From Gnetum montanum (Eukaryota; Streptophyta; Gnetopsida; Gnetales; Gnetaceae): DNA of 29,514 nt. The number at the start of each line of letters is the position of its first letter. The first letter of the stretch is position 1. The position numbers and the translations under genes are program-made. Below, one piece after another: positions 20,774-29,514 of this stretch. The stretch lies in the NCBI GenBank assembly GCA_015680685.1, contig MNCI01004763.1, positions 433-29,946 of the forward strand. Direction: 5' to 3'. Below the pieces are notes generated by a model. The model made no database searches. It saw nothing but the letters and a program-made list of their open reading frames with translations, and was not told where the DNA came from.

Positions 20774-23074
20774 GAGGTTTTCTTATCTGCATACCTGCTC
20801 TATCAGCTACGAAAAAAGCACAAACGGCAGACCTAACGTTGGGCTTCTAGCAGCCTACTGCAGAGAGGTCTCTGCATCGATCCACGGACTGAGGTTAATC
20901 ATGGCAGAAATCGCTGTGACGAGAAAAGAAACGGTGGAGACCAAGATTCCACTTTCGGTGAAGGGTAAAGAACTGAGCAGCAATTCAGTTAGGTACGTGG
21001 AACAGTATTTCAGGTTTGTGCTGGCCGCTCGGCCGGCAAAAGAGGGAAATGAAATTTCATATGGCTAAGGTTCCCTGTACGTGGCCAGTGCGGCTCCTAA
21101 TTAGAGAGTCACAGGTGGAATCTCTTTTTCAGGCTCTAAAGCCTGAATCCTTCATCCGTCGGTCTCACCTGGTCCCCTGTTTGTCTTATTTCCTCTTGTC
21201 TGCAACTGTGACCGTGTAGCTTTTTCATCCATGCGTTCAAACCTAGTCGCAATATTCTTTATTTTAAAGCACAAGTGGGGTTCCAAGGTCGCCTAAAAAC
21301 CCTCCACCAGGTGGCCTGGTATGTGCAGTTGGCGAATCATGATATAAACCCCAACACTGTACTACGTCTGTTCTGCGCTTGCTGAGAATACATGACCCTA
21401 CATGCATGCCGTTGCCACCAAACATGTAACGTAATGCATGTGGCCTGATGCACTCAGTTCAACAGTAGCAATGCATTTACCCCTGATTTCAGAATGCAAA
21501 TGCTTATTTTGAACAGGCCTGCGGTGGACCTTGCATGCTTTTCTGGTTTTTGTATACTTCTACCAGTGCTTTCAGGAAAAGTAATTTATCATAGCATTTG
21601 CCTGGCTTCCGTGAAGACGATGTTAAGGTTCAATGTTGCAGGAAATTAGTAAACAATGCTCACGAGTCCCCTACTCCTCTCAGCGACAATATCCCCAAAA
21701 CCTCCAAGCTGTAAACTTCGTATTGCTTAAGTAATTTTAATTTTACCCGTAAACTCATGGCTGGAGAGGTAGTGCGTTTCCAGTATTAATGAAATCGAAA
21801 CTGAAATATTTTATTATGATGCATTAGAAATATATTTACTATGAGTTTTAAAAATATCACTAACAAAATTACCTAATGTTCTTGGTAACATTTCAAACAA
21901 ATTAACCAAATTTGTGGATGCAATATCTTATTTGTAGCTAATGTGCTAAATCAAGAATATTGTAGAAAAATTGTATTCACCTTTCATGATATTTGTTTTC
22001 GCATAGCATATTAGTTCTTCATAAAGGAATTTTGAGCCACCTATCTCTTTTAATTCCTACTTTGCTATTTGTACATTGCAAACATTGAAAAATAGTAGCA
22101 AATAAATAGTATACCTTTGAATTAAGACCTCTATTGACACTATTCAAATACAAATGTTTTTTGCTTTTCACATTTACCCAAAGTTATCATTGGTATGTAC
22201 TTCATTTCATAAAAAACTATTATATTTGTAGAGTATGTAATGAAGTTTGTTCACTTTCTAGCAACCTTGGAATACGCAAATGGAGTTGGTTAACTTTAGA
22301 GAACACCATCTTGTGGAGGGTATGATGAAGAAGTGAATGAATTTTAAAATTTTTAGAACATTTGGTGAACTAGACTACAAAAAAACTTCACATTTAGTGT
22401 ACATGATATCTTAAATTAGTTATATATTTAAAAATTTGGATGAGGAAAATTTTTCACAAAAAAATGAGAAGATCTTCTTCATCAACAAAGAACTATAAAG
22501 ATTTATGGATTAAAAATTTCGTAACTTTTGGACAAATAAGATCATCTTAGTTGTTGACAAAAAAAAATTTCAAGCTAAATTATAAATACATAACTAAGCT
22601 AATGGTTGTTAATCACTAATAAAGTGGTTATGCATAAAGTAGAATATAACAAAAAAATTTCAATACTACATAACAACCCAAAATTTGCAAGTTGTACATG
22701 AGTTATATATTATTTAAGTGATCTTTAATCTTTTTTGAAATATGCTTAATAAGATAATACATTGCTCTCTGGTATGTTAAGGCTTTATTAAATGTTTAGA
22801 CATTGATAACAAAAAATAAAATATATAACATGAAAATTATTAAGTCATTTTTCAATTAATCTAATACATTACTCATTATCAAGTCTACTTTGAAGGTTAG
22901 AAGCCTTTAATTTCTTTAGGTTTCTTTATTTGAAAAGAAAAGTAAAGATCTTCAACTTGCCAACATTATTCTCTACATGTTCATATGACAATGGGAATTT
23001 CCTTGTTTATACATCATTTGCAAACTTAGGTTTTTCTTGTCTCTACCACTTCTAAATCATTCTTATCCATTTTT
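20774..23074. other. Gene-free region: TCP upstream flank, then AT-rich repeat-like DNA
   Basis: About 20774-21700 has mixed composition and may hold TCP regulatory DNA. The frame at 20772-21068 (+) has no recognisable family and is not called. From about 21720 the sequence turns strongly AT-rich with poly-A runs and short broken frames, and it looks like old transposon or other non-coding DNA. I could not find paired ends or coding remnants in it. Confidence 0.45.
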
Positions 23075-24082
23075 TATGAGGAGCTAACATCCATAGCCCC
23101 TTCAAGCTCACAATTCCACAACACTTCCAAGTTGAATTAACTTGGAGAAATGAGAGTAAGATGAAATAGAGTAATTTTCCCTTAATTATATTGGACTTAA
23201 TCAAGAAAAAACAACAACAATGGAGGAGTAAAACTCAACACACAACCTTCCAAGGAACTAGAGGTAACACATATTCTTAGTAATCCCTCTCAATGCTTAC
23301 TCAATTATGGCTCACTAATGGAGCACAGAAGAGGAATCACTCAATAAGAAAAGACAATACTCATAAGAGACCCTTTTACCTATCCCAACAACCTAGAGGC
23401 AATACATATCCTTAATGATCTCTCTCAACTCTCACTTAATTGTGGCTCACTAATGGAGCACACAAGACCACTCCCTAAAGAAGAAAAAACAACATTCATA
23501 AAAGACTCGTTCATCTTTCCTTAGGCTACTCTCTCTCAAGTGTCTCTTTCTTACCTCTTCCAAGTATTCCTCAACTCTCTTGTCCCAAAGATACACCCAA
23601 GATCTCAATTTATAGCCTTTTGGATGTTCCTTAAACTTACCTTAGTGAATTTTTGGCTTTCTTGATGCTTGAATTCAAAAGTGAAAGATGTCTTAAATGA
23701 TTCTAGATGATTTATCAAAGTTCCCTCAATTCCAGGAAAGATGTCTTAGAATTTTTTAGACATCTTACTAATGAGGCCTATCAATGCTATCAAGATGTCT
23801 CATGTGTCCAAATGTCTCTACATCCCATGTCAAGACATTTCACTGATCCAAGATGTCTTCATAATTAGTTCCTCAACCACATATAAGATGTCTCTAAGCT
23901 CCATGATATCCTAATAGTAATCCTTCTCATCTTTCAAGTAGCATCCACCATTCAATCCTTAAGCCTTCCTTAGCTCTAACATTAACTTGAAATGATCGAA
24001 ACATTCACAAAATACATGACACTCATAAGACACATGCATAAACATAAGGAAAATACACTAAGCTAAGGTAATTTTCTCATCA
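23075..24082 (-). repeat. 3' LTR of the non-autonomous element (1008 bp)
   Basis: It aligns along its whole length with 24824-25709, starting TATGAGGAG (the other LTR has TGTGAGGAG) and ending TTCTCATCA. The outer TG/CA end is thus partly lost (TA). It is about 120 bp longer than its partner because of an internal tandem duplication. A TATA-like CTATAAATTGAG lies at 23604-23615 on the element strand. Confidence 0.9.
23254..23520. repeat. Tandem duplication of about 135 bp within the left LTR
   Basis: Copy 1 (about 23254-23388) and copy 2 (about 23389-23520) share CTAGAGG, CTCACTAATGGAGCACA, and CTCATAAGAGACCC / TTCATAAAAGACTC blocks at a spacing of about 135 bp. The right LTR has only one copy, so the duplication postdates the insertion or entered through the template LTR. 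Confidence 0.75.
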
Positions 24083-24097
24083 TCTCCCTACTTCTTC
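24083..24097 (-). other. Polypurine tract
   Basis: The minus strand reads GAAGAAGTAGGGAGA immediately before the LTR start TGATGAGAA. Its position and composition fit the primer for plus-strand DNA synthesis, with one pyrimidine inside. Confidence 0.75.
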
Positions 24098-24284
24098 AAA
24101 AATGCCATTCTTAATAACCTTTTACAATTTTGTAGGCACAAAACTCCCATGACTCAAGGTCATAAGACTAACATTAAACCCATGACTCCACTTAGCAAGT
24201 ACATTCATGCATGAGTGATTACAATGAATAACATCAACTACATGATGACTCATATGTTTCATTTCATCAATTTCATCAATTGTA

Positions 24285-24461
24285 TCAAGTTGGAGACTTG
24301 TCCTGGTGTTCCATCAATTCATGCCTTCTAGGTTTCTTTTCAAAGTCTTGATGCTTATTAACCATGAACCTTGAAATGACTTCTTACATTTTAGCCACAA
24401 AAGCTTTGAATGTATCTTTCAACTCATCAAGCTCTTGGGCACTCTTCTTCTTTGGAGTCAT
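24285..24461 (-). pseudogene. gag-like N-terminal remnant in the non-autonomous element
   Basis: An ATG at 24461 opens 25 codons beginning MTPKKKSAQELDELKD, then TAA, then 32 more codons in the same frame (EVISRFMVNKHQDFEKK...) to TGA. The basic start followed by a Glu/Leu-rich coiled-coil-like stretch resembles the N termini of some LTR-element gag proteins. I cannot name the family. It lies about 350 bp inside the primer site, where gag would start. Confidence 0.5.
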
Positions 24462-24810
24462 AGCTTCAACAAGCCTAAAATCAAGTTCTCAAAGTAATAA
24501 ATTAAAGTTAATGCCCACTAATGAACTCAAATTCAAATGATTTAAAATACCCACAATGATATTCTTTAAATTTAAGATGGGTGGCACTATGATTTAACAT
24601 AAATATGAAATAATTCACTTCAAACCATAGCCTCTTTAAGCAATTGGATTCTCAATTATTAAAAAAAAAAACAATATGATCCAACTAAGATTAAAGTAGA
24701 GTTTTACCAATTTCTTATTTTCAATCTTAATATGTAAAACCCTTATCAAAATATTTCAAGTTGATGATGAAGAAAGTTGAAAATAAGATGTAGATACCTT
24801 CAAAACTAAT

Positions 24811-24822
24811 GCTCTGATACCA
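24811..24822 (-). other. Primer binding site, initiator tRNA-Met type
   Basis: The minus strand reads TGGTATCAGAGC, the standard initiator-Met primer site of many plant LTR elements, one base from the LTR end at 24824. Confidence 0.92.
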
Positions 24823-24823
24823 A

Positions 24824-25709
24824 TGTGAGGAGAAGATAATCCCATAGCCCCTTTAAGTTCATAATTCCATAACACTTTTAAGTTGAATTAACTTATAAAA
24901 ATAAGAAAAAAATGAAATGGATTAATTCTCCCTTAATTATATTTAACTTAACAAAGAAATACAACAACAATGGAGGAGCAAAGTTTAACTCACAACCTCC
25001 TAAGGACTTGAAGAAAACACATGTCCTCAATGATCTCTCTTAACTCTCACTTAATTATGGTTCACCAATAGAGCACGTGAGACCACTCACTTAAGAAGGC
25101 AAGACAACACTCAAAAGAGAATCTTTTAACTCTTCCCAGGTTACCCTATTTCTCATGTCTCTCTCTCTTGTCTCTTCCAAGTACACCTAAACTCTCTTAT
25201 CTTAAAGCTACATCAAAGATCTTAATTTATAGCTTTTTAAATGCCTTTTCAACTTTCCTTAGTCATTTTTCAACTTTCTTAGCATCAAAATTCAAAAGTG
25301 CAAAACATCTTAAATGATCCTAGATGACTTGTTAGAAGTATCCTTGCTTACAAGAAGGACATCCTAAAAGTTGTCAAACATCTCACTAGTGAGGCTTGTC
25401 AATGTTGTCAAAACATCTCACATCTACTCCAAGACATCTTCAAATCCCTAGCGTGTCAAGGCATCTCATTGATCCAAGACATTTTGGTAGTTATTTTTTC
25501 AACCACAAACAATACATCTCTAAGCTGTAAGGCATCCCAACATCAATCATATTTGAATACCAAGTAGCATCTAGCGTTTTATCCTTGAGCCTTTTCTAAC
25601 TTTGACATTAACCTAAAATGCCTAAAACATTCACAAAATGCATGATACTCACAAGATGCACACACAAACATGAACAAAGATACATTGAATAGAGGTGATG
25701 TTCTCATCA
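24824..25709 (-). repeat. 5' LTR of the non-autonomous element (886 bp)
   Basis: On the plus strand it starts TGTGAGGAG and ends TTCTCATCA, with imperfect inverted ends. A TATA-like GCTATAAATTAAG lies at 25221-25233 on the element strand, about 480 bp into the LTR. The matching word in the left LTR is at the equivalent place. Confidence 0.9.
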
Positions 25710-26529
25710 TTTTTCATTACAACACTAGAATTCACTCATTTATTTAGTACTAAAACTCCTTATTTCCAAGTAGCTTTGCATGCCATGGTGGTTATAATAA
25801 TAGTAAAAGAAAAAATAACAATTAAAGTTATAAGTGCAAGGCCTTCACTAGTCTAAGAAATGATGATAATGGTGAACTTTTGATGAATAGAAATAGCAAT
25901 TTGGCAAATAATAAAGGTTCAATTAGTTTGAATTATCTTTGAGGCAATGATATCCTATTTTCATTGTATTACTAAGTTCCATTGAAAAATTATGTTTGCC
26001 TTGTTAGTTATATTTTATACTTTTTAAAATTAGTTTGAATTTTTTTTATTGATTTATGAAAGAAAAACATAGTTTCAAACACTAGAAATTAGTTTAAATA
26101 ATTATATGAACTTCTATCACTCAATTGCAAAGTAAGGTATAACAAAAATAAATGTAAATTTTACATTAAAAAATCAAAGAAAACCTTAAATAAATGTAAA
26201 TTACTTGCAAACATATCTATAAAGCATAAAGTATTAGGCATCACTTAAAATTTGAAATATATAATTTCAAGGAAATTCTATTTAAAAATATTAATTATAC
26301 TTGAATAATAAAATTGAAGAGCAAAACAACATCTTTCTTAAATATTACAATTTAAAATATTCTCGAAAGCAATTGAGAATAGTTGTTGATAATTGGAATG
26401 GATCATTTTATTTTGTAATAAAGCCTTAGTCATATATCAAAGGCAATCCAATGGAGCCTATGAGTGTTTTAAGAAATCTAATAATTAATTTCATTAAATA
26501 TTTGTATTCATAAAACTAAAAGGAAAATT
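25710..26529. other. AT-rich, gene-free stretch
   Basis: It begins with the TTTTT target duplication of the neighbouring LTR element, followed by AT-rich DNA with no long frame and no recognisable motif. Confidence 0.5.
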
Positions 26530-27072
26530 TTGCATGAGAGTAATTAGGTCTACTATCTTATATGGTGCTAATGTTGGGTAATACAAAAGAGGCATGAACA
26601 ACAAATTAATGTGGTTGAAATATGAATGCTTAGATGGATGTTGAATATTACCAAAAGAGATAAACCGCACAAATACAAATATTAGAGAAAGACTTGAGGT
26701 GACTTCCATTTCAAATAAGCTATAGGAATGACAACTTAGATGGTTTGAATATGTGCAAAGAAGATAAAAAAATAAGCCTATTAAAAACTTTTCTACATCA
26801 CTATTCCACATCGAAAGAAATATTAAAAAAGACATGGAAAAAATAATTGAAGATAATATGAAGAAATTGTAAATAAATAAAGCTCTATCTCTTCATAGAG
26901 GCAAATGACCAAAAAAGAAAAAGAAGAAGACATGGGAAGAAATGATTAAAAATGATATGAAAAAATTGTAAATAAACAATGATTTAGCTTTTAATGAAGG
27001 TGGCTAGAAAAAAAGAACTCATTTAGCCTATCCTATTTTGTTGGGACAAAGTTAGGATGATGATGATGATGA
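26530..27072 (+). mobile_element. LINE (non-LTR retrotransposon) 3' end remnant
   Basis: Broken plus-strand text resembles the C-terminal part of plant LINE reverse transcriptases. It runs RSTILYGA (about 26548-26571), then a damaged stretch matching the usual VVEMRMLRWM region in another frame, then NIRERLEVTSISNKL (about 26678-26722) and LRWFEYVQRR (about 26734-26763). The tail is KKTWEEMIKNDMKKL followed by stops and KKRTHLAYP, and it ends in GATGATGATGATGATGA (27056-27072), the kind of short-repeat tail LINEs leave. A second, more decayed copy of the KDMEKIIEDNMKKL-like text lies just before it (about 26831-26870), suggesting a local duplication. The 5' part is missing, as expected of truncated LINE insertions. 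The minus-strand frame at 26494-26835 is a shadow. Confidence 0.72.
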
Positions 27073-28188
27073 AACTTGTAGTTTCAATTTTCATTTAATA
27101 ATTGATTATGTCTATATAAATCCTTGATAAATCAATTAGCTTCTAAAAAATGCATCGATATTAAAATTTCCAAGTTGTATTGAATATGTTTAATTATCAC
27201 ATAGGTTTTAACACATCTTCAAGATATTGTCATAATACCAATGGTTGATATATTAAATAATTCATATAAAGTTTTACATGTGATATTCTATTTACATTTA
27301 ATTAAAAAGTCATGTGCATAACATTTCAATAGAATATGTTCATAGTTTATTATATGTAATAGACTTAGCCTATACACTAAATATTCTTTTTTACCAATTT
27401 TTAATTTTCTAGTTTTCACTCAAAGATGATGAGATTTCATTCTTACTCTACTAATCTAATATACTTGGTTAACATTTTTTTGATTTTATAGTTTCCTCTT
27501 TAAGATGATAATATTTTATTCTTACTCTACTAATTAATATTCGCATTTGCATGGAGATTGAGAAGGGGGGTGTCGAATCCTGGAAAAAAATTATTAATTA
27601 AAATAAAGTATCAAATACACCTGGAGTATTTGACAAATTAGATAGAAAGGATAAAAAATACATAAGTAGCATTTGATAGAATATATTAAAATAACAAGAA
27701 AGGAAAAAGTTAGCAAATTTAGGGATGTCTACTAAGGATTTCATCCTTACAATTAGATCAATAACAAAAAGAAATTATCCCATCCTTGAGGCTCCAAAAT
27801 AAAAAGAAATTATCTATATGTCAATAAGTGATTTATTACTTCATTAGAGCATACAACTTGTCATCTATAAGTCATAGGTTCAATTCCAATGGTTGTTGAA
27901 TCATCTATAATGCGTGTTACATTTGAATCATCAATTTCATTGCTGATCCCTACTAAAAAAATAGAAAATAGAAACCATTATTGTTGTGGCAATGAGAATA
28001 TTTTCTTTTGTTGTTTTTTCACTTTGGAGATTATGGAAAGCTCGTCTGGTTGTGCTATCTACAATTTTTCTTTGTGCGACATAGTTTTCATGATTTACAT
28101 TGGTAAACATGTCTTATTGTATTTTAACCTCAAATTTATTGACATAAGCATGTTTGATTATGCAATTGTACAACTTGTAAGCTACTTT
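27073..28188. other. AT-rich stretch upstream of the Copia remnant
   Basis: No clear gene is present. It contains a purine run ending in GGGGGG followed by TGTCGAAT (27551-27578), which resembles a polypurine tract plus LTR start but has no supporting partner. It also contains a tRNA-like stretch at 27841-27887. The plus-strand open frame at 27889-28365 is only meaningful in its last ~60 codons, where Copia gag text begins. Confidence 0.45.
27841..27887 (+). other. tRNA-like relic (possible SINE promoter or organellar tRNA fragment)
   Basis: TTAGAGCA, 30 bases further GGTTC, and the word GGTTCAATTCC (27877-27887) follow the spacing of the D arm and T arm (B box) of a tRNA. The anticodon stem does not pair and no acceptor stem is visible, so it is not a working tRNA. 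Confidence 0.25.
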
Positions 28189-28960
28189 CATTTTAAATGT
28201 GACATTCCTCAATTAAAGGGTGATAATTATAAGGTACAGAAGGAGAGAATTCTTCTTCATTTAGGTTGGATGGACATTAATTATGCTATCCATAAGGATG
28301 AACCACCTATCGTTACAACAATTAGCCATCCAAATGATATTGGTAATTATGAAAAATGGGAGTGATCTAATCACCTTTTGTGTCATGTTCATAAAAACTA
28401 AGATCTCAGCTGGTATGCGTGGTTTACTAGAATAGTATGATAATGTGCACGCTTTGTTAAATACCATTGATGAAAAATTTGAGTCATTAGATAAGGTGTT
28501 GGCCAACACCTTGATAATGAAGTTCTCATCCATGAAGCTCACTAAAATTCGTGGTGTGCATGAGCACATCATGCAAATGAGGGATATAGCAGCTCAACTC
28601 AAAACACTTGATGTAGAGATGTTAGAATCTTTTCTTGTGCACTACATCTTAAACACACTCCCATCGTACCCTTTAAGATTTCTTATAACACACATAAGGA
28701 CAAATGGTCAATCAATGAACTAATGACCATGTGTGTGCAAGAAGAGGGGAGACTTGCTATAGAAGCAAAAGAGAGTGTGCACTTGGCTACACAAGGAAAG
28801 AATAAAGAATAAGCCAAGGGCAAGTGGAAGGTCAAATTTCTTGCACAATCTAATATTAAGAAGGAATCCATATGTTTTTTCTACAAAAAGAAAGGGCACA
28901 TAAAGAAGGATTGTTCTAAACATCAAAAATGGCTTGAAAAAAAAGGTACTTAACTCTCAC
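28189..28960 (+). pseudogene. Ty1/Copia gag remnant
   Basis: The text follows the plant Copia gag (UBN2-type) pattern: CDIPQLKGDNYKV, LHLGWMDINYAI, then KFESLDKVLANTLIMKFSSMKL, VHEHIMQMRDIAAQLK, LVHYILNTLP, and after a frameshift near 28660 WSINEL, CVQEEGRL and ESVHLATQGK. The zinc knuckle reads CFFYKKKGHIKKDC, with Tyr replacing its second Cys (TAC at about 28882). Stops interrupt it at 28363-28365 (TGA), 28433-28435 (TAG) and 28810-28812 (TAA). The family's Trp after GDNYKV is Gln here. No 5' LTR or primer site was found upstream, so the element is truncated or too decayed to follow. Confidence 0.82.
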
Positions 28961-29204
28961 TTGTTTCTTTGAATCTAATATGGTTGATGTTGTCCATGAC
29001 ACATGATAGATTAATTTTGGTTCTATAATCCATGTTACCAATTTCTTGTAAGGGGTGAAAAACCTAAGGAAGCCAGCAGGAAGTGAGTCATGCATCTATT
29101 TAGGTAATAAGATGTGCTCACATGTGAAGGTAGTCAGAACATGCAAATTAGTTTTAAGTAGTGGTTTTGTTTTATAGTTGGAAAAGAAAATTTATATTCC
29201 TAAT
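28961..29204 (+). pseudogene. Ty1/Copia protease remnant, cut by an LTR insertion
   Basis: Continuing from gag, the frame reads NMVDVVHDT, two stops (TGA TAG, 29004-29009), INFGSIIHVTNFL, a TAA (29049-29051), LRKPAGSESCIYLGNKM, LVLSSGFVL, a TAG (29175-29177), and LEKKIYIPN. In the family the two stops are usually Trp-Trp and INFGS is a D-S-G active site. The catalytic Asp is therefore Asn here (29013-29015). The text ends exactly where the LTR at 29205 begins, in the middle of the conserved segment before the integrase. Confidence 0.78.
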
Positions 29205-29514
29205 TGATGGGACACGATATCGCATGGGCCGCGATATCGCATCCCCCGCGATATCGCGTATGCGATATTACAATCCATCGCAATGTCTATAAATAAGAAG
29301 TGGCTCTCCCTTGTTTCATAGCATAGAGTAGATCATATCTAAACTCTGGCAGTTTGATCCCTCCAGAGATAGATTATTTTCCAGTGTCTGCCCGTAGTGT
29401 GGTGAATGTAATTGTACGACATCCTTTATTCAAGTGTGACGTACTTGGACACGCACATGACCGGCAATAAAGATCAAGATTTCTTCATCATTGCAGCATT
29501 CACTTAGTTTATTT
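29205..29514 (+). repeat. Start of a second LTR related to the Athila-type 5' LTR, nested in Copia
   Basis: It begins TGATGGGACACGATATCGC directly after Copia protease text and shares blocks with 7303-8091 read in reverse: the opening TGATGGGA, GCGATATCGC palindromes, TCTATAAATAAG (TATA, 29286-29297), CTCTCCCTTGTTTC, AAACTCTGGCAG and CTCCAGAGATAG. About 310 bp of an expected ~790 bp is visible. Since foreign DNA lies to its left, it is the 5' LTR of a plus-strand element or a solo LTR. The left half of the target duplication would be CTAAT (29200-29204). Confidence 0.87.
29286..29297 (+). promoter_or_regulatory. TATA box of the right-hand LTR
   Basis: TCTATAAATAAG lies at the same relative place as in the left LTR (8017-8027), with conserved flanks. 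It would drive rightward transcription out of the window. Confidence 0.65.

Larger units (their letters stand above)
23075..25709 (-). mobile_element. Complete non-autonomous LTR retrotransposon (2.6 kb)
   Basis: Two direct LTRs (23075-24082 and 24824-25709) flank a 741-bp internal region. The internal region has a polypurine tract next to the left LTR and an initiator-tRNA-Met primer site next to the right LTR, so the element reads on the minus strand. Both flanks are TTTTT (23070-23074 and 25710-25714), a plausible 5-bp target duplication, though low in complexity. The internal region codes for no RT, integrase or protease. It holds only a short gag-like frame, so the element must have depended on a partner. 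The layout resembles TRIM/LARD-type non-autonomous elements, but the LTRs are intermediate in length. The two LTRs differ at many sites and by indels, so the insertion is old. Confidence 0.9.

Noticed and set aside
27551-27600. Polypurine tract plus LTR start (GAGAAGGGGGG then TGTCG)
   Set aside because: No matching second LTR, primer site or target duplication was found in the window, so it may be chance.

Overview
This is eukaryotic nuclear DNA from a land plant with a large, transposon-rich genome. The evidence is a class III peroxidase with the classic three-intron layout, an intronless PLS-DYW pentatricopeptide repeat (PPR) gene, a class I TCP transcription factor, and several nested, decayed LTR and LINE elements in AT-rich DNA. 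A gymnosperm would fit, but the sequence does not settle it.

Layout. About 1-8091 is a Ty3/gypsy element of the Athila type on the minus strand: its 5' LTR is 7303-8091, a tRNA-Asp-type primer site follows, and gag, protease, RT, RNase H and integrase run leftward to about 1116. The 3' LTR is not seen and probably lies off the left edge. Inside gag, a 306-bp block bounded by two single Ns (5106, 5413) looks like a contig placed in the wrong orientation. About 8092-11785 is mostly gene-free. 11892-14004 (+) is the peroxidase. 15847-18342 (-) is an intact 831-aa DYW-class PPR protein. 19909-20577 (-) is the TCP factor. From about 21 kb rightward the DNA is AT-rich and repeat-filled: a complete short LTR element with almost no coding capacity (23075-25709, -), a LINE 3' end (about 26530-27072, +), and a Copia gag/protease remnant (about 28189-29204, +). 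The Copia remnant is cut by a second LTR related to the Athila-like one (29205 to the window end, +).

The three host genes act in different places: the extracellular space (peroxidase), mitochondrion or chloroplast (PPR-DYW, predicted C-to-U RNA editing) and nucleus (TCP). Nothing suggests they work together; they form a small gene island between transposon blocks. I found no convincing undescribed biological system. The most useful observations are the likely assembly inversion, the nested LTR with palindrome-rich U3, the minimal LTR element with target duplication, primer site and polypurine tract, and the decay of the retroelements largely by C-to-T/G-to-A type stops.
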